Source: Accumulibacter sp.
Lineage (GTDB): Bacteria; Pseudomonadota; Gammaproteobacteria; Burkholderiales; Rhodocyclaceae
Assembly (NCBI RefSeq): GCF_029255125.1
Contig: NZ_JAPUVR010000076.1
Location: forward strand, 62,001 to 126,000
Direction: 5' to 3'
DNA: 64,000 bases
Positions 19,738-30,933 of the stretch are shown here, one piece after another. Under the pieces are notes generated by a model, which saw only the letters and a list, made by a program, of their open reading frames with translations, ran no database searches and had not been told where the DNA came from. Positions within the stretch are counted from its first letter, which is position 1, and every line of letters starts with the position of its first letter. Both the position numbers and the translations under genes were made by a program.

Positions 19738-22700
19738 CTATGCTGCCTCCAGTTGCTTTTTCGCTGCCATTTCCTTGAGCACGCGTCTGTACTCGTGCGG
19801 CATGACCTTGACGAAGCGCGCGCGGTAGCGCTCCCACTCGGACAGCAAACGCCTGGCCTGGCGACTGCCGGTAAGGCCGTAGTGCCGTTCAATCAATCCC
19901 TTGAGCAGCGCCTCGTCGCTCAGGCCAAGATGGCGCAGATCGACCCGGCCGAGCCCCTCGAGATCTTCACCAGCGTCGCTGTCCTTACGCGCCGCGAATT
20001 CTTCGGCAATCGGTTCGAGCGAGACCTGTGCCATGTTGCAGCGCGAGGCGAAGCTTCCCTCCTCGTCGAGGACATAGGCCACGCCGCCCGACATCCCGGC
20101 CGCAAAGTTGCGACCAGTCTGCCCGATGACGACAACCGTGCCGCCCGTCATGTACTCGCAGCCGTGATCGCCGACGCCCTCGACAACCGCCGTCGCACCC
20201 GAGTTGCGCACGGCAAAGCGCTCGCCGGCGACCCCTGCGAAGAAGGCCTCACCCTCGATTGCGCCGTAAAGAACGGTGTTGCCGATGATGATGTTGCTCG
20301 GTGTCTCGCCACGAAAACCATGGTTCGGGCGGACGATGATCTGCCCGCCAGACAGGCCTTTGCCAACGTAGTCATTTGCCTCGCCAATCAGGTCGAAGCT
20401 GATTCCGTGCGCGAGAAAGGCGCCGAAAGCCTGCCCAGCCGTACCCTTGAAACGAACCTCGATGGTTCCATCGGGCAGTCCGGCGTGCCCGTAGCGCTTT
20501 GCCACCTGGCCGGAAAGCATTGCGCCAACGGTGCGGTTGACGTTGCGCAGCGGCAGTTCCAGGCTGACCTTCTCGCCTTGTTCGAGCGCGACCTGGGCAG
20601 CCGCGATCAGTTGCCGATCAAGCGCACCGGCCAGGCCGTGCTCCTGCTCTTCGCAGTGAAAAACCGGGACATCGGCGGCGTTTGGCGGACGCCGGAAGAT
20701 TCGGCTGTAATCCAGGCCGCGCGCTTTCCAATGCGCGATTCCCTTCTTCATTTCCAGCAGATCGAAACGGCCGACCAGGTCGTCGAAGCGCCTGATCCCG
20801 ATCTGCGCCATCGCTTCGCGCAGTTCCTCGGCAACGAAGAAGAAGTAATTCACGACATGCTCGGGCTGGCCGGAAAAGCGCCGACGCAGAACAGGATCCT
20901 GCGTCGCCACACCGACCGGACACGTGTTCAGGTGGCACTTGCGCATCATGATGCAACCTTCGACGACCAGCGGGGCGGTGGCGAAGCCGAACTCGTCAGC
21001 GCCGAGCAGGGCGCCGACCAGAACGTCGCGGCCCGTCTTGATCTGGCCATCGACCTGCACGCGAACGCGCCCACGTAGCCGGTTGAGCACCAGCGTCTGC
21101 TGCGTTTCGGCCAGACCCAGTTCCCATGGCGACCCGGCATGCTTGATCGAGGACAGCGGACTGGCCCCGGTTCCCCCATCGTGGCCGGCGATCACCAGAT
21201 GATCGGCCTTGGCTTTCGTCACGCCGGCGGCCACCGTGCCAACGCCGACTTCAGAGACCAGCTTGACGCTGATCGACGCGCCCGGGTTGACGTTCTTCAG
21301 GTCATGAATGAGCTGCGCCAGGTCTTCGATCGAGTAGATGTCGTGGTGCGGCGGTGGCGAAATCAGCCCGACACCGGGCACCGAGTGGCGCAGGAAGCCG
21401 ATGTACTCGGACACCTTGTGGCCCGGCAACTGGCCGCCCTCGCCGGGCTTCGCGCCCTGCGCCATCTTGATCTGGATCTGGTCAGCGTTGATCAGGTACT
21501 CGGCGGTTACGCCGAAGCGCCCGGACGCCACCTGCTTGATCGCCGAGCGCAAACTGTCTCCGGGTTGCAGTTGGTAGTCGCGCTCGATGCGCGACTTGCC
21601 GACCACATCCGAGAGCAGTTCGCCACCCTGCAGCACCTTGAAGCGCGCCGGGTCTTCGCCGCCTTCGCCGGTGTTCGATTTGCCGCCCAGGCGATTCATT
21701 GCGATCGCCAGCGTCGAGTGCGCCTCGGTCGAGATCGAGCCGAGCGACATCGCGCCAGTGGTGAAGCGCTTGACGATTTCCTTGGCCGGCTCGACTTCTT
21801 CGAGCGGCACCGGCGGGCCGGCCGGCTTGATCTCGAACAGGCCGCGCAGGGTCATGTGACGCGCCGTCTGATCGTTGATGATCTGGGCGTACTCCTTATA
21901 CGTTGCGAACTGGCCGCTGCGTGTCGCATGCTGCAGTTTGGCAATCGCCTCGGGCGTCCACATGTGCTCCTCGCCGCGCACGCGGTAAGCATATTCGCCG
22001 CCGGCGTCGAGCATGCCGGCGAGCACCGGGTCGTCGCTGAAAGCCTGCTTGTGCAGACGAATGGCCTCTTCCATGATCTCGAAGACGCCAATTCCTTCGA
22101 CCTGCGTCGAGGTTCCGGTGAAGTACTTGTCGACGACGCGCTGTTGCAAACCGACGGCTTCGAAGATCTGCGCTCCGGTGTACGACATGTAGGTCGAAAT
22201 GCCCATCTTGGACATGACCTTGAGCAGCCCTTTGCCGACCCCTTTGATGAAATGTTTGATCGCCTTGTCGCCCTTCTCGGCGCCGCCGCCAACCATTTGC
22301 TGGATCGTTTCGAGCACCAGGTAAGGATGCACGGCTTCTGCACCGTAGCCGGCGAGGACCGCGAAGTGATGCGTCTCACGTGCGGCGCCGGTTTCGACGA
22401 CGAGACCGACGCGCGTACGCAAGCCCTTCATCACCAGGTGCTGGTGGACTGCCGAGGTCGCCAGCAAGACGGGGATGGCCACATGTTCGCGGTCGATCCG
22501 ACGATCGGAAATGATCAGAATGCTCGAACCTCGGAGCAGAACGTGGTCCTCGGCCTCGTGGCAGAGCGAGGCCAGGCGCGCCTCGACGCCTTCGTTGCCC
22601 CAGGCGATCGGGTAGCAGATGTCGAGTTCGGCCGAGTGGAACTTGTTTCCCGTGTAGCTCGCGATGCGGCGAAGCTTGGCCATCTGGTCGAAATCGAGGA

Positions 22701-24420
22701 CGGGCTGCGCGACCTCCAGACGATACGGCGGGTTGATATCGTTGATTCCGAGCAGGTTCGGTTTCGGGCCGATGAACGAGACGAGCGACATGACGATCTG
22801 CTCGCGGATCGGATCGATCGGCGGATTGGTTACCTGCGCGAAAAGCTGGCGGAAATAGTTGAACAGCGGTTTGTTCCGCTGCGAAAGGATGGCGAGAGGC
22901 GAATCGTTGCCCATCGAGCCGGTCGCCTCCTCACCCGAGGTGGCCATCGGATCGAGAATGAACTTGAGATCCTCCTGGCTATAGCCGAAGGCCTGTTGCC
23001 GATCGAGCAGCAAGCTGGGGTCGGCACGCATCGGCGCGGTTCTCGGCGCCGGCAGGTCGTCAAGCTTGATGTTGATGCGACTCAGCCAATCCCGATAGGG
23101 CTTGCTGCGCGCCAGCGTGTCCTTCAATTCGGCGTCTTCGATGATGCGACCCTGGTCGAGATCGATCAGAAACATCTTGCCCGGCTGCAAGCGCCACTTC
23201 TTGACGATTCGCTCCTCGGGAATCGGCAGGACACCGGCTTCCGACGCCATGACCACCAGATCATCGTCGGTGATCAGATAGCGCGCCGGGCGCAGACCGT
23301 TACGGTCGAGCGTCGCACCGATCTGCCGCCCATCGGTGAAAGCGACGGCCGCCGGCCCATCCCAAGGCTCGATCATCGCGGCGTGGTACTTGTAGAAGGC
23401 GCTGCGCCCCTCGTCCATCAAGGTGTGCGACTCCCAGGCTTCCGGAATCAGCATCATCATCGCGTGCGCCAGCGAGTAGCCGCCCATGACGAGCAGTTCG
23501 AGGGCATTGTCGAAACATGCCGAGTCCGACTGTCCCGGATAGATCAACGGCCAGATCTTTTCGAGATCGCGTCCGAGCAAGGGCGAAGAGGTTCCTTTTT
23601 CGCGCGCGCGCATCCAATTGTAGTTGCCGCGCAGGGTGTTGATTTCGCCATTGTGGGCGATCATCCTGTAGGGATGCGCCAGGCGCCAGGTCGGGAAGGT
23701 GTTGGTCGAAAAGCGCTGGTGTACCAGCGCGATCGCAGAAACGCACTGCGCCTGCTGCAGGTCGGTGTAGTACGCGCCCACCTGGTCAGCCAGGAGCAGA
23801 CCCTTGTAGACGACGGTTCTTGCCGACATCGACGGTTGATAGAAGTCCTTGCCGTGCTTCAGGCCCAGCGCCAGGATGGCATTCGCGGCACGCCGCCGAA
23901 TGACATACAGTTTGCGCTCGAGCGCGTCGGTAACCATGACGTCGGCGCCGCGCCCGACGAAGATCTGCCGAATCACCGGTTCGCGCGCACGCACGGTGGG
24001 CGACATCGGCAGGCCATGGTCGACCGGTACGTCGCGCCAACCGAGAACCACCTGGCCTTCGGAGCGTACCGCACGCTCGATTTCTTCCTGGCAGGCAAGG
24101 CGCGAAGCCGACTCCTTTGGCAGGAAAACCATGCCCACGCCGTAATCGCCGGCCGGCGGCAGATGGACCCCTTTGGCAAGCATTTCCGCGCGATAAAGTT
24201 CGTCCGGAATCTGGATGAGAATTCCTGCGCCGTCGCCCATCAAGGGGTCGGCGCCAACCGCGCCGCGATGATCCAGGTTCTTCAGGATGAGCAGTCCCTG
24301 CTCGATGATCGAGCGACTCTTCTTGCCTCGGATTTGCGCTACAAAACCGACACCGCAGGCGTCGTGTTCGTTGGCCGGGTCGTAAAGCCCCTGCCGCTCG
24401 GGTATGGCTGAATCGATCAC
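19738..24420 (-). CDS. gltB: Glutamate synthase large (alpha) subunit
   Basis: GltB is the catalytic subunit of NADPH-dependent glutamate synthase. From GTG 24420 it has 1560 residues. The N-terminal glutaminase domain carries the nucleophilic cysteine in [14 protein letters not shown]. Next come the central domain, the FMN-binding synthase domain ([37 protein letters not shown]), the 3Fe-4S cysteines in [20 protein letters not shown], and the C-terminal GXGXG beta-helix domain ([20 protein letters not shown]). The GTG start has AGGA seven bases upstream. The frame is open to 24564, but that extension lacks family resemblance and runs over the promoter at 24526-24554. A 1090-codon open frame antisense to it at 21139-24411 is composition-driven. 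Confidence 0.97.
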   Translation of the reverse strand: MIDSAIPERQGLYDPANEHDACGVGFVAQIRGKKSRSIIEQGLLILKNLDHRGAVGADPLMGDGAGILIQIPDELYRAEMLAKGVHLPPAGDYGVGMVFLPKESASRLACQEEIERAVRSEGQVVLGWRDVPVDHGLPMSPTVRAREPVIRQIFVGRGADVMVTDALERKLYVIRRRAANAILALGLKHGKDFYQPSMSARTVVYKGLLLADQVGAYYTDLQQAQCVSAIALVHQRFSTNTFPTWRLAHPYRMIAHNGEINTLRGNYNWMRAREKGTSSPLLGRDLEKIWPLIYPGQSDSACFDNALELLVMGGYSLAHAMMMLIPEAWESHTLMDEGRSAFYKYHAAMIEPWDGPAAVAFTDGRQIGATLDRNGLRPARYLITDDDLVVMASEAGVLPIPEERIVKKWRLQPGKMFLIDLDQGRIIEDAELKDTLARSKPYRDWLSRINIKLDDLPAPRTAPMRADPSLLLDRQQAFGYSQEDLKFILDPMATSGEEATGSMGNDSPLAILSQRNKPLFNYFRQLFAQVTNPPIDPIREQIVMSLVSFIGPKPNLLGINDINPPYRLEVAQPVLDFDQMAKLRRIASYTGNKFHSAELDICYPIAWGNEGVEARLASLCHEAEDHVLLRGSSILIISDRRIDREHVAIPVLLATSAVHQHLVMKGLRTRVGLVVETGAARETHHFAVLAGYGAEAVHPYLVLETIQQMVGGGAEKGDKAIKHFIKGVGKGLLKVMSKMGISTYMSYTGAQIFEAVGLQQRVVDKYFTGTSTQVEGIGVFEIMEEAIRLHKQAFSDDPVLAGMLDAGGEYAYRVRGEEHMWTPEAIAKLQHATRSGQFATYKEYAQIINDQTARHMTLRGLFEIKPAGPPVPLEEVEPAKEIVKRFTTGAMSLGSISTEAHSTLAIAMNRLGGKSNTGEGGEDPARFKVLQGGELLSDVVGKSRIERDYQLQPGDSLRSAIKQVASGRFGVTAEYLINADQIQIKMAQGAKPGEGGQLPGHKVSEYIGFLRHSVPGVGLISPPPHHDIYSIEDLAQLIHDLKNVNPGASISVKLVSEVGVGTVAAGVTKAKADHLVIAGHDGGTGASPLSSIKHAGSPWELGLAETQQTLVLNRLRGRVRVQVDGQIKTGRDVLVGALLGADEFGFATAPLVVEGCIMMRKCHLNTCPVGVATQDPVLRRRFSGQPEHVVNYFFFVAEELREAMAQIGIRRFDDLVGRFDLLEMKKGIAHWKARGLDYSRIFRRPPNAADVPVFHCEEQEHGLAGALDRQLIAAAQVALEQGEKVSLELPLRNVNRTVGAMLSGQVAKRYGHAGLPDGTIEVRFKGTAGQAFGAFLAHGISFDLIGEANDYVGKGLSGGQIIVRPNHGFRGETPSNIIIGNTVLYGAIEGEAFFAGVAGERFAVRNSGATAVVEGVGDHGCEYMTGGTVVVIGQTGRNFAAGMSGGVAYVLDEEGSFASRCNMAQVSLEPIAEEFAARKDSDAGEDLEGLGRVDLRHLGLSDEALLKGLIERHYGLTGSRQARRLLSEWERYRARFVKVMPHEYRRVLKEMAAKKQLEAA

Positions 24421-25046
24421 ACTCAAATCCTCACAAGACAAAGACGTTTGCCCGGCAAGCGCTTTCGGGCAAGGCGCGCGCGACGCCCGCGAGCCTGCCC
24501 CCCAAGCCTGTTCGCGGGACTGGCGACTATACTCGGAATAGGCACGGCGTTCAAGATGGTGCACCGCACCAAAAAAGTGCGTCTATTCAGGTCCAGTGCT
24601 CCGAGAAGGGGCGAATTCGCGTCCGGAAACCAAGATTACCCGAATCCTGCTGCCTGACCAACACTGCAAGCAAAATATATGCCGCCCTTTTACTCGGTAC
24701 TCGTCGCCTGGTCGCTGCCCGGGCGAGCATGCTCTCCTTCTGCTAAGTGCCTTTGCCGTGCTAAAGTGCGCCTCCAGCCTGTGCCGGTCTGTCCGGGGCT
24801 GAACGGCTCCGGCGCGCAGCGGGAAGCGTATCAAGCAAGAAGCGTAGGGGACCGAGAGCGCAGCAGCTCGGACGAGGGGACCGCCCTGCGCACGTACCGG
24901 AATCAGCAAAATGTAGTCTACGCCTCGCGTTCTGTGCGTCGTCTCTGCCTGTAGTCTGCACGTGATCGAGGTGTACCGAGGGTGGCCGCTGTTTGGCAGA
25001 GCAGTTTCAGAAGAGTAGAGACAAGAAATCAATGATGGAGGACCAA
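24421..25046. other. Divergent intergenic region between gltB and pntA
   Basis: This 626-bp stretch separates the divergent gltB and pntA genes. Its left part holds the gltB promoter and leader. The rest shows no credible gene: an open frame at 24583-25071 on the minus strand lacks a recognisable product and a ribosome binding site. A perfect 10-bp palindrome GAGCATGCTC occurs near 24724. GAGGGGACCG-like 9-base repeats occur near 24847 and 24875. TGGCCGCTGTTTGGCA at 24983-24998 has GG and GC ten bases apart, as in sigma-54 promoters, but matches the consensus weakly. The pntA promoter is probably in 24880-25010; I cannot assign it. Confidence 0.5.
24526..24554 (-). promoter_or_regulatory. Sigma-70 promoter of gltBD
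   Basis: On the minus strand, TTGAAC (24554-24549) and TATAGT (24531-24526) are separated by exactly 17 bases. The expected transcription start is near 24519, about 100 bases before the gltB GTG. The leader contains the inverted repeat CCCGCGA / TCGCGGG at 24486-24492 and 24512-24518, right at its beginning. The hexamers and spacing are good; activity is inferred. Confidence 0.7.
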
Positions 25047-26633
25047 ATGCCGCTGACAATTGGAGTTCCAAGAGAGATTGCGCCTGGGGAAAAGCGCGTT
25101 GCGACCGTTCCCGAAGTCGTCGAGAAACTGATCAAGCTGGGCTTCGCAGTACGCGTCGAAACGGGAGCGGGGGACGCCGCGAACGTTGCCGACGACGTGT
25201 TTCGCGCCGCCGGAGCAGAAGTGGTGGACAACGCCGCCGAGCTGTGGTCGTCATCGGACATCATCTTCAAGGTGCGCGGGCCAAGCGCCGAGGAAGTCAA
25301 GCTGCTGCGCCCAGGAAGCACGCTGGTCAGCTTCATCTGGCCGGCGCAAAACCCCGAACTGTTGCAGCAGCTGGCGGCTCGCCAGGTCACTGTGCTGGCG
25401 ATGGACAGCGTACCGCGCATTTCTCGGGCGCAGAAGCTCGATGCGCTCAGTTCGATGGCCAATATTGCTGGCTACCGGGCAGTCATTGAGGCCGCGCATC
25501 ACTTCGGTCGCTTCTTTACCGGTCAGATCACCGCCGCGGGCAAGGTTCCGCCCGCCAAGGTCTTCGTCATCGGCGCCGGGGTTGCCGGCTTGGCAGCAAT
25601 TGGCGCGGCCTCGGGGCTGGGCGCCATCGTGCGTGCCAACGACACCCGCCCGGAGGTGGGCGATCAGGTCAAGTCGATGGGCGGCGAGTTCGTTACGGTC
25701 GATTACCAGGAGGAAGGCTCAGGCGTTGGCGGCTACGCGAAAGTCATGAGCGATGGCTTCCAGAAGGCGCAGCGCGAGGTTTTCGCCAAGCAGGCAAAGG
25801 AAGTCGACATCATCATCACGACCGCCCTGATTCCAGGTAAGCCGGCGCCGCGCCTGATTACCAGCGAAATGGTTCAGTCGATGAAACCGGGCAGCGTCAT
25901 CGTCGATATGGCCGCCGAGCAGGGCGGCAACTGCGAACTGACCGAGCCGGGAACGGTAACCGTCAAGCACGGCGTGACGATCATCGGTTATGCCGACCTG
26001 CCGAGCCGTCTGGCCAAGCAGTCGAGCACGCTCTACGCGACCAACCTGCTACGCCTGACCGAGGAACTGTGCAAGAACAAGGACGGCACGATCAACGTCA
26101 ACATGGACGACGAAGTGATCCGCGGAACGACCGTCATCAAGGACGGGACGATCACTTGGCCGCCACCGGCACCGAAGCTTTCAGCGGCGCCGCCGGCTGC
26201 CCCGGCGGCCGCCAAACCACCGGTTGCCGCGAAGTCGCACGGGCACGGCAAGGGCGGATCGCCGATGTCGGGCACGGCATTGGCGATCATCTTCGCCGTC
26301 GCCGCCGTCGTCTTCTGGTTCATCGGGGCGAGCGCACCGGCCGCCTTCCTCGGTCACTTCACGGTCTTTGTACTCGCCTGTTTCGTTGGCTACATGGTGG
26401 TCTGGAACGTCACGCCGGCGCTGCACACGCCGCTGATGAGCGTCACCAACGCGATTAGCAGCATCATCGCGATTGGCGCCCTGGTTCAGATTGCGCCACC
26501 CGTGGACCCCGGCCTCAGCCGGCCCGACGACTGGATTCGCTGGCTGGCGATCGGTGGCATCGTTCTCGCAACGATCAACATGTTCGGTGGTTTCGCCGTC
26601 ACCCAGCGCATGCTGGCCATGTTCCGCAAGTAG
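25047..26633 (+). CDS. pntA: NAD(P) transhydrogenase alpha subunit
   Basis: PntAB moves hydride between NADH and NADP+ in the inner membrane, coupled to proton movement. From ATG 25047 this subunit has 528 residues. The NAD(H)-binding domain I begins [20 protein letters not shown], with the [20 protein letters not shown] nucleotide fold. A Pro/Ala/His linker (about residues 372-407) joins it to four membrane segments, including [19 protein letters not shown] and [20 protein letters not shown]. This is the E. coli-like two-gene form. GGAGGA lies 5-6 bases before the ATG, whereas upstream in-frame starts have no such site. pntB begins 12 bp later. Confidence 0.95.
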   Translation: MPLTIGVPREIAPGEKRVATVPEVVEKLIKLGFAVRVETGAGDAANVADDVFRAAGAEVVDNAAELWSSSDIIFKVRGPSAEEVKLLRPGSTLVSFIWPAQNPELLQQLAARQVTVLAMDSVPRISRAQKLDALSSMANIAGYRAVIEAAHHFGRFFTGQITAAGKVPPAKVFVIGAGVAGLAAIGAASGLGAIVRANDTRPEVGDQVKSMGGEFVTVDYQEEGSGVGGYAKVMSDGFQKAQREVFAKQAKEVDIIITTALIPGKPAPRLITSEMVQSMKPGSVIVDMAAEQGGNCELTEPGTVTVKHGVTIIGYADLPSRLAKQSSTLYATNLLRLTEELCKNKDGTINVNMDDEVIRGTTVIKDGTITWPPPAPKLSAAPPAAPAAAKPPVAAKSHGHGKGGSPMSGTALAIIFAVAAVVFWFIGASAPAAFLGHFTVFVLACFVGYMVVWNVTPALHTPLMSVTNAISSIIAIGALVQIAPPVDPGLSRPDDWIRWLAIGGIVLATINMFGGFAVTQRMLAMFRK

Positions 26634-26645
26634 GGGGAGTGCAAG

Positions 26646-28061
26646 ATGTCTGAAAGCCTGGCAACCGTCTCCTACCTTGGAGCAACGATTCTCTTCATTC
26701 TCTGCCTGGGCGGCCTGAGCAATCAGGAGACCGCCCGCCGCGGCAATCTCTATGGCGTCATCGGCATGACGATTGCGGTGCTGGCAACGGTCCTTGGACC
26801 ACACGTCGGCAGCGCCGGGTACGCCTGGTTGATCGGTGCCATGGTGGTCGGCGCCTCGATCGGTCTGTACGCGGCGCGTACCGTGCAGATGACCCAGATG
26901 CCCGAACTGGTCGCCCTGATGCACAGCATGGTCGGTTTGGCGGCAATGCTCGTCGGCTTTGCCAATTACATCGACCCGGTGGCCTCGGCACACATGAGTG
27001 GCGCCGAGAAGGCGATTCACGAGGTCGAGATCTACGTCGGTATCCTGATCGGCGCGGTCACCTTCTCCGGGTCGGTGATCGCGTTCGGCAAGCTGTCCGG
27101 CAAGATCTCCGGCAACCCGCTCCTCCTGCCCGCCCGGCACTGGATCAACCTGGCTGGACTGCTGGTGGTCATTTACTTTGGACGTGAATTCCTGCGTGCT
27201 GGCTCGGTCGGCGAGGGGATGACGCCGCTCATCGTGATGACCGTGATCGCACTGCTCTTCGGTATTCACATGGTGATGGCGATCGGCGGCGCCGACATGC
27301 CGGTGGTCGTCTCGATGCTCAACAGCTACTCCGGCTGGGCGGCGGCGGCAACCGGCTTCATGTTGTCGAACGACCTGCTGATCGTCACCGGCGCACTCGT
27401 CGGCTCAAGCGGCGCAATCCTTTCGTACATCATGTGCGCGGCGATGAACCGCCACTTCATCAGCGTCATCGCCGGAGGCTTCGGTACCGGCGGCGGAACG
27501 CCAGCGGCCGCCGGAGCAGCGCAACCGGCCGGCGAAGTGGTTGCGATCAGCGCCCCGGACACAGCTGAACTGCTGCGTGAGGCGAAGAATGTCATCATCG
27601 TTCCGGGTTACGGTATGGCGGTCGCGCAGGCGCAGCACACGGTGTACGAGATTACCCGCCTGCTGCGCGAGAAAGGCGTCAATGTGCGGTTCGGCATCCA
27701 TCCAGTCGCCGGTCGGATGCCAGGTCACATGAACGTCCTGCTCGCGGAAGCCAAGGTGCCTTACGATATCGTGCAGGAAATGGACGAACTGAACGACGAT
27801 TTCCCGCAGACCGACGTCGCGATGGTCATCGGCGCCAACGACATCGTCAACCCTGGCGCGCAAGACGATCCGACGAGCCCGATCGCTGGCATGCCAGTGC
27901 TCGAAGTGTGGAAAGCCAAGACCTCGATCGTCATGAAGAGAAGCATGGCCTCGGGCTACGCCGGCGTAGACAACCCATTGTTCTACAAGGAGAACAACCG
28001 CATGCTGTTTGGTGATGCGAAGAAGATGCTGGACGAGGTTCTGGTCGCGCTGAAGGCCTGA
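26646..28061 (+). CDS. pntB: NAD(P) transhydrogenase beta subunit
   Basis: The 471-residue PntB supplies most of the proton channel and the NADP(H)-binding domain III. About nine membrane segments occupy the first 265 residues, including [20 protein letters not shown], and the signature [20 protein letters not shown]. Domain III carries [40 protein letters not shown] and [20 protein letters not shown]. The family ending with [20 protein letters not shown] is present. It follows pntA by 12 bp. With PntA it would balance NADH and NADPH pools. Confidence 0.96.
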   Translation: MSESLATVSYLGATILFILCLGGLSNQETARRGNLYGVIGMTIAVLATVLGPHVGSAGYAWLIGAMVVGASIGLYAARTVQMTQMPELVALMHSMVGLAAMLVGFANYIDPVASAHMSGAEKAIHEVEIYVGILIGAVTFSGSVIAFGKLSGKISGNPLLLPARHWINLAGLLVVIYFGREFLRAGSVGEGMTPLIVMTVIALLFGIHMVMAIGGADMPVVVSMLNSYSGWAAAATGFMLSNDLLIVTGALVGSSGAILSYIMCAAMNRHFISVIAGGFGTGGGTPAAAGAAQPAGEVVAISAPDTAELLREAKNVIIVPGYGMAVAQAQHTVYEITRLLREKGVNVRFGIHPVAGRMPGHMNVLLAEAKVPYDIVQEMDELNDDFPQTDVAMVIGANDIVNPGAQDDPTSPIAGMPVLEVWKAKTSIVMKRSMASGYAGVDNPLFYKENNRMLFGDAKKMLDEVLVALKA

Positions 28062-28201
28062 CAGGCGGGAATCGCTGGCGGCCGCTGACGGGCGCACCTC
28101 CGCGGCGCCATGTCGGCCGGCCGGCGACATCTATCTGATAGAATCTTGCTCGCCGAGCGCAGACAAGTCGCTGGCGAGCAAACCAATTTCTAGGGGGTGA
28201 C

Positions 28202-28663
28202 ATGGAGGTCAAAGAAGTTCTGCAAGTCAAAGATGCCAGGCTGTTCACGGTGCGTCCAGAAACGCCGCTGTCAGAAGCGGTGATCATGATGGCGGACAAC
28301 GATATCGGTTCGGCCATTGTCATGGACGACGGAAAACTCGCCGGCATGCTGACCTTCCGTGAGGTATTGGTGATCCTGGCCAAGAGGCAAACCGAGCGGC
28401 GGGTTGGGCCGACGCCACCGATCGCCGAGATCCTGGTTCTCGAGGCGATGGACCGCGATCCACCAACGGCAACTCCCGACATGGACGTCGACGAGTTGCG
28501 CCGTATGATGGTGGACTCGCACACGCGCTATGTGCCGGTAATGGAGGACGACGCGGTCGTCGGAATCGTCTCGTTCCACGATGTCGCCAAGGCCGTGCTC
28601 GAGGAGCGCAACATGGAAAACAAGCTGCTCAAAGCCTACATCAAGGACTGGCCTGCCCCATAA
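28202..28663 (+). CDS. CBS-domain pair protein
   Basis: The 153-residue protein consists of two CBS motifs, about residues 8-70 and 80-145. The first contains VRPETPLSEAVIMMADNDIG followed by SAIVMDDGKLAGMLTF; the second contains MDVDELRRMMVDSHTRYVPV followed by VVGIVSFHDVAKAV. CBS pairs bind adenosine nucleotides and usually act as energy sensors. No catalytic domain is attached, so a partner must exist but cannot be named. The start has GGGGG 5-6 bases upstream. It lies 140 bp after pntB; TAGAAT at 28139-28144 may be its own -10 element, but no -35 is evident. The neighbouring dgt gene converges on it. Confidence 0.88.
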   Translation: MEVKEVLQVKDARLFTVRPETPLSEAVIMMADNDIGSAIVMDDGKLAGMLTFREVLVILAKRQTERRVGPTPPIAEILVLEAMDRDPPTATPDMDVDELRRMMVDSHTRYVPVMEDDAVVGIVSFHDVAKAVLEERNMENKLLKAYIKDWPAP

Positions 28664-28724
28664 GCCAGCCCACTGGCGGGCGCGGGCTAGGCTCTTGTGA
28701 ACCCGTGACGCCGGTGCGGCAAGC

Positions 28725-29849
28725 TTAGCGCTCGACCGCGTCGACCGCGAACAGGCGGCGGTGCTCCTTGATCGCGTAGCGATCGGTCATTCCGGCGATG
28801 TAGTCGGCGACCCGGCGCGGGGCGTCATCGGCCGCGGTCTGATACTGTGGCGGCAACAAGCGTTGATCGCTGAGGAACGCCGAAAAGAGATCGGTGACGA
28901 TGCGAGCCGCCTTGTTAGCTGTGCGTAACACGTGGTAATGGTGGTAAAGGTGAGTACGCAGGAAGCGCTTCATCGCCTGCTGCTGCGCCGACAACTCGTC
29001 GGAAAAAGCAACCAACGGCGCGGCAAGGCGCACATCGGCGAGTTCGCGCGGCGCGTGGCAAGCGATATTGGCGCTGGTCGTTTCGATCAGATCGCAGACC
29101 AGCGTATTGATCACGCGCCTGCTCGTCTCGTGGATTAGCCGACGCCCGGTCAGTCCGGGGTACCGTTCCCGGACTTGGCCAACATGCCGAGCAAAGAGGG
29201 CGACCTCTTCCAACTGTTCAAGGCTGATCAACCCGGCGCGTAACCCGTCATCGATGTCGTGGCTGTTGTAGGCAACCTCATCTGCCAGGTTGCAGATCTG
29301 GGCTTCCAGCGATGGCTGCCGCCGGTTCAGGAAGCGCTCGCCAAGATCACCGAGCTGGCGGGCGTTTTCCGGCGAGCAGTGCTTGATGATTCCCTCGCGC
29401 GTCTCAAAGCACAGATTGAGCCCGGGAAAGGTCGCGTAACGCTCCTCGAGCAGGTCCACCGTGCGCAGGCTCTGCAGGTTATGCTCGAAGCCTCCGTACT
29501 CGCGCATGCATTCATTCAGCGCTTCCTGTCCGGCGTGACCAAACGGGGTATGCCCCAGGTCATGCGCCAACGAGACCGCTTCCGCCAGGTCTTCATTGAC
29601 CCGCAGCGCACGAGCGATCGCCCGGGCGATCTGCGCCACCTCGAGACTGTGGGTCAGGCGCGTACGGAACAGGTCCCCTTCGTGGTTGACGAAAACCTGC
29701 GTCTTGTACTCCAGACGACGGAAAGCGGTCGAATGAACGATGCGGTCCCGGTCGCGCTGAAATTCGCCACGGTAGATCGGTTCGCTGTCCGGGTGCAGGC
29801 GACCGCGCGAATTGGTCGAAGCGACCGCGTACGAGGCGAGTTCAGGCAT
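28725..29849 (-). CDS. dgt: Deoxyguanosinetriphosphate triphosphohydrolase-like protein
   Basis: This 374-residue HD-superfamily protein resembles dNTP triphosphohydrolases, which split dGTP into deoxyguanosine and triphosphate. The N-terminus includes [20 protein letters not shown], followed by [11 protein letters not shown]. The metal-binding HD pattern has the first His in [16 protein letters not shown] and the HD pair in [15 protein letters not shown], and [20 protein letters not shown] supplies the last aspartate. It belongs to the shorter dgt-like subfamily, whose substrate preference is often untested. Its first 8 bases overlap the end of aroB, so it is probably translated from an aroK-aroB-dgt message. 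Confidence 0.92.
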   Translation of the reverse strand: MPELASYAVASTNSRGRLHPDSEPIYRGEFQRDRDRIVHSTAFRRLEYKTQVFVNHEGDLFRTRLTHSLEVAQIARAIARALRVNEDLAEAVSLAHDLGHTPFGHAGQEALNECMREYGGFEHNLQSLRTVDLLEERYATFPGLNLCFETREGIIKHCSPENARQLGDLGERFLNRRQPSLEAQICNLADEVAYNSHDIDDGLRAGLISLEQLEEVALFARHVGQVRERYPGLTGRRLIHETSRRVINTLVCDLIETTSANIACHAPRELADVRLAAPLVAFSDELSAQQQAMKRFLRTHLYHHYHVLRTANKAARIVTDLFSAFLSDQRLLPPQYQTAADDAPRRVADYIAGMTDRYAIKEHRRLFAVDAVER

Positions 29850-30930
29850 TCGTGCAGCGCCGACGGATCGCCTGTTCGATCATGGCCCGGCGAATGCCGC
29901 TCACCAAGCGAGCTGTCCCGAGCTTTGGCACGAGGACGAGCCGAAGCTGCCCGTCCTCGACCTTCTTGTCATGCTGCATCAGCTCCAGGTAGCGGTCGAC
30001 CGTCAGCGGAGCGCCATGCACGGGCAACTCGGCGCGCAGCAGGAGTCGTTCAACGCGCTCGACATCTTCGCTGGCCAGCCAGCCGAGCAGTGCCGACAGC
30101 TCGACGGCCATCATGATACCGGCAGCGACAGCTTCCCCGTGCAGCCACTGGCCGTAGCCAACACCAGTTTCGATGGCGTGACCAAAGGTGTGTCCGAGGT
30201 TGAGCAAGGCGCGCTCGCCGCTCTCCCGCTCATCAGCCGCAACCACCTCGGCCTTGTTCGCACAAGAGCGGCAGATGGCTTCGGCCAGCGCCGACGCATC
30301 ACGGGCGAGCAGCCGCTCGACGTTGCGCTCGATCCATTCGAGAAAGGGCAGGTCGCGAATCAGGCCGTATTTGATCACCTCCGCCAGACCGGCCGATAAT
30401 TGGCGATCGGGGAGCGTGGCGAGCGTATCGGTGTCGGCGAGCACCATCACCGGTTGATGGAAGGCGCCCAACATGTTCTTGCCCAGCGGGTGATTGATCG
30501 CGGTCTTGCCGCCGACTGACGAATCAACCTGCGCCAGCAGGCTGGTTGGCACCTGGAGGAAGGGAACGCCGCGCTGGTAGCAGGCTGCGGCAAAGCCCGT
30601 GATGTCGCCGACAACCCCGCCGCCAAGTGCAATCAGCGTCGTCGAGCGCTCGCAGCGGCGTTGCAACAGTGCGTCGAAGATCAGGTTGAGGGTTGGCCAG
30701 TCCTTGAACTCTTCACCATCGGGCAGAATGATCTCGATGACCTCTACTCCTGCGCCCCGCAGCGGTTCGGCTACACTTTGCAGATAGAAGTCGGCGACGG
30801 TCGAATTCGTTACAATCGCAGCCTTCGCCTGCCGCAGGTGTGGGGTGATCAGGTCGGCATTCCTCAGCAACCCGCGGCCGACATGGATCGGGTAGGAGCG
30901 TTCTCCCAAGGCAACAGTCAAGGTTTCCAC
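29842..30930 (-). CDS. aroB: 3-dehydroquinate synthase
   Basis: AroB cyclises DAHP to 3-dehydroquinate with NAD+ and a divalent metal, the second shikimate step. The 362-residue protein carries [20 protein letters not shown], the NAD-binding glycine loop, and [20 protein letters not shown]. The metal-binding residues are in [24 protein letters not shown] and [14 protein letters not shown]. The start is GTG at 30930; aroK ends 3 bp before it. The ribosome binding site is weak, so coupling to aroK is likely. The gene overlaps dgt by 8 bases. Confidence 0.97.
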   Translation of the reverse strand: METLTVALGERSYPIHVGRGLLRNADLITPHLRQAKAAIVTNSTVADFYLQSVAEPLRGAGVEVIEIILPDGEEFKDWPTLNLIFDALLQRRCERSTTLIALGGGVVGDITGFAAACYQRGVPFLQVPTSLLAQVDSSVGGKTAINHPLGKNMLGAFHQPVMVLADTDTLATLPDRQLSAGLAEVIKYGLIRDLPFLEWIERNVERLLARDASALAEAICRSCANKAEVVAADERESGERALLNLGHTFGHAIETGVGYGQWLHGEAVAAGIMMAVELSALLGWLASEDVERVERLLLRAELPVHGAPLTVDRYLELMQHDKKVEDGQLRLVLVPKLGTARLVSGIRRAMIEQAIRRRCTNA

Positions 30931-30933
30931 GAT

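Noticed and set aside
21139-24411. A 1090-codon open frame on the plus strand opposite gltB
   Set aside because: It lies wholly antisense to a well-recognised gltB, has Arg/His/Asp-rich sequence with no family features, and such frames are expected from GC-rich codon usage.
24983-24998. Sigma-54-like sequence TGGCCGCTGTTTGGCA before pntA
   Set aside because: GG and GC are correctly spaced, but several consensus positions differ and no activator site is seen; chance matches of this quality are common.
24583-25071. A 162-codon minus-strand frame between gltB and pntA
   Set aside because: It has no family resemblance, overlaps the pntA start, and occupies the region where promoters are expected.
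28110-28130. Inverted repeat ATGTCG / CGACAT after pntB
   Set aside because: No T-tract follows, so it is not a convincing terminator; it might be an operator for the CBS gene, but nothing else supports that.
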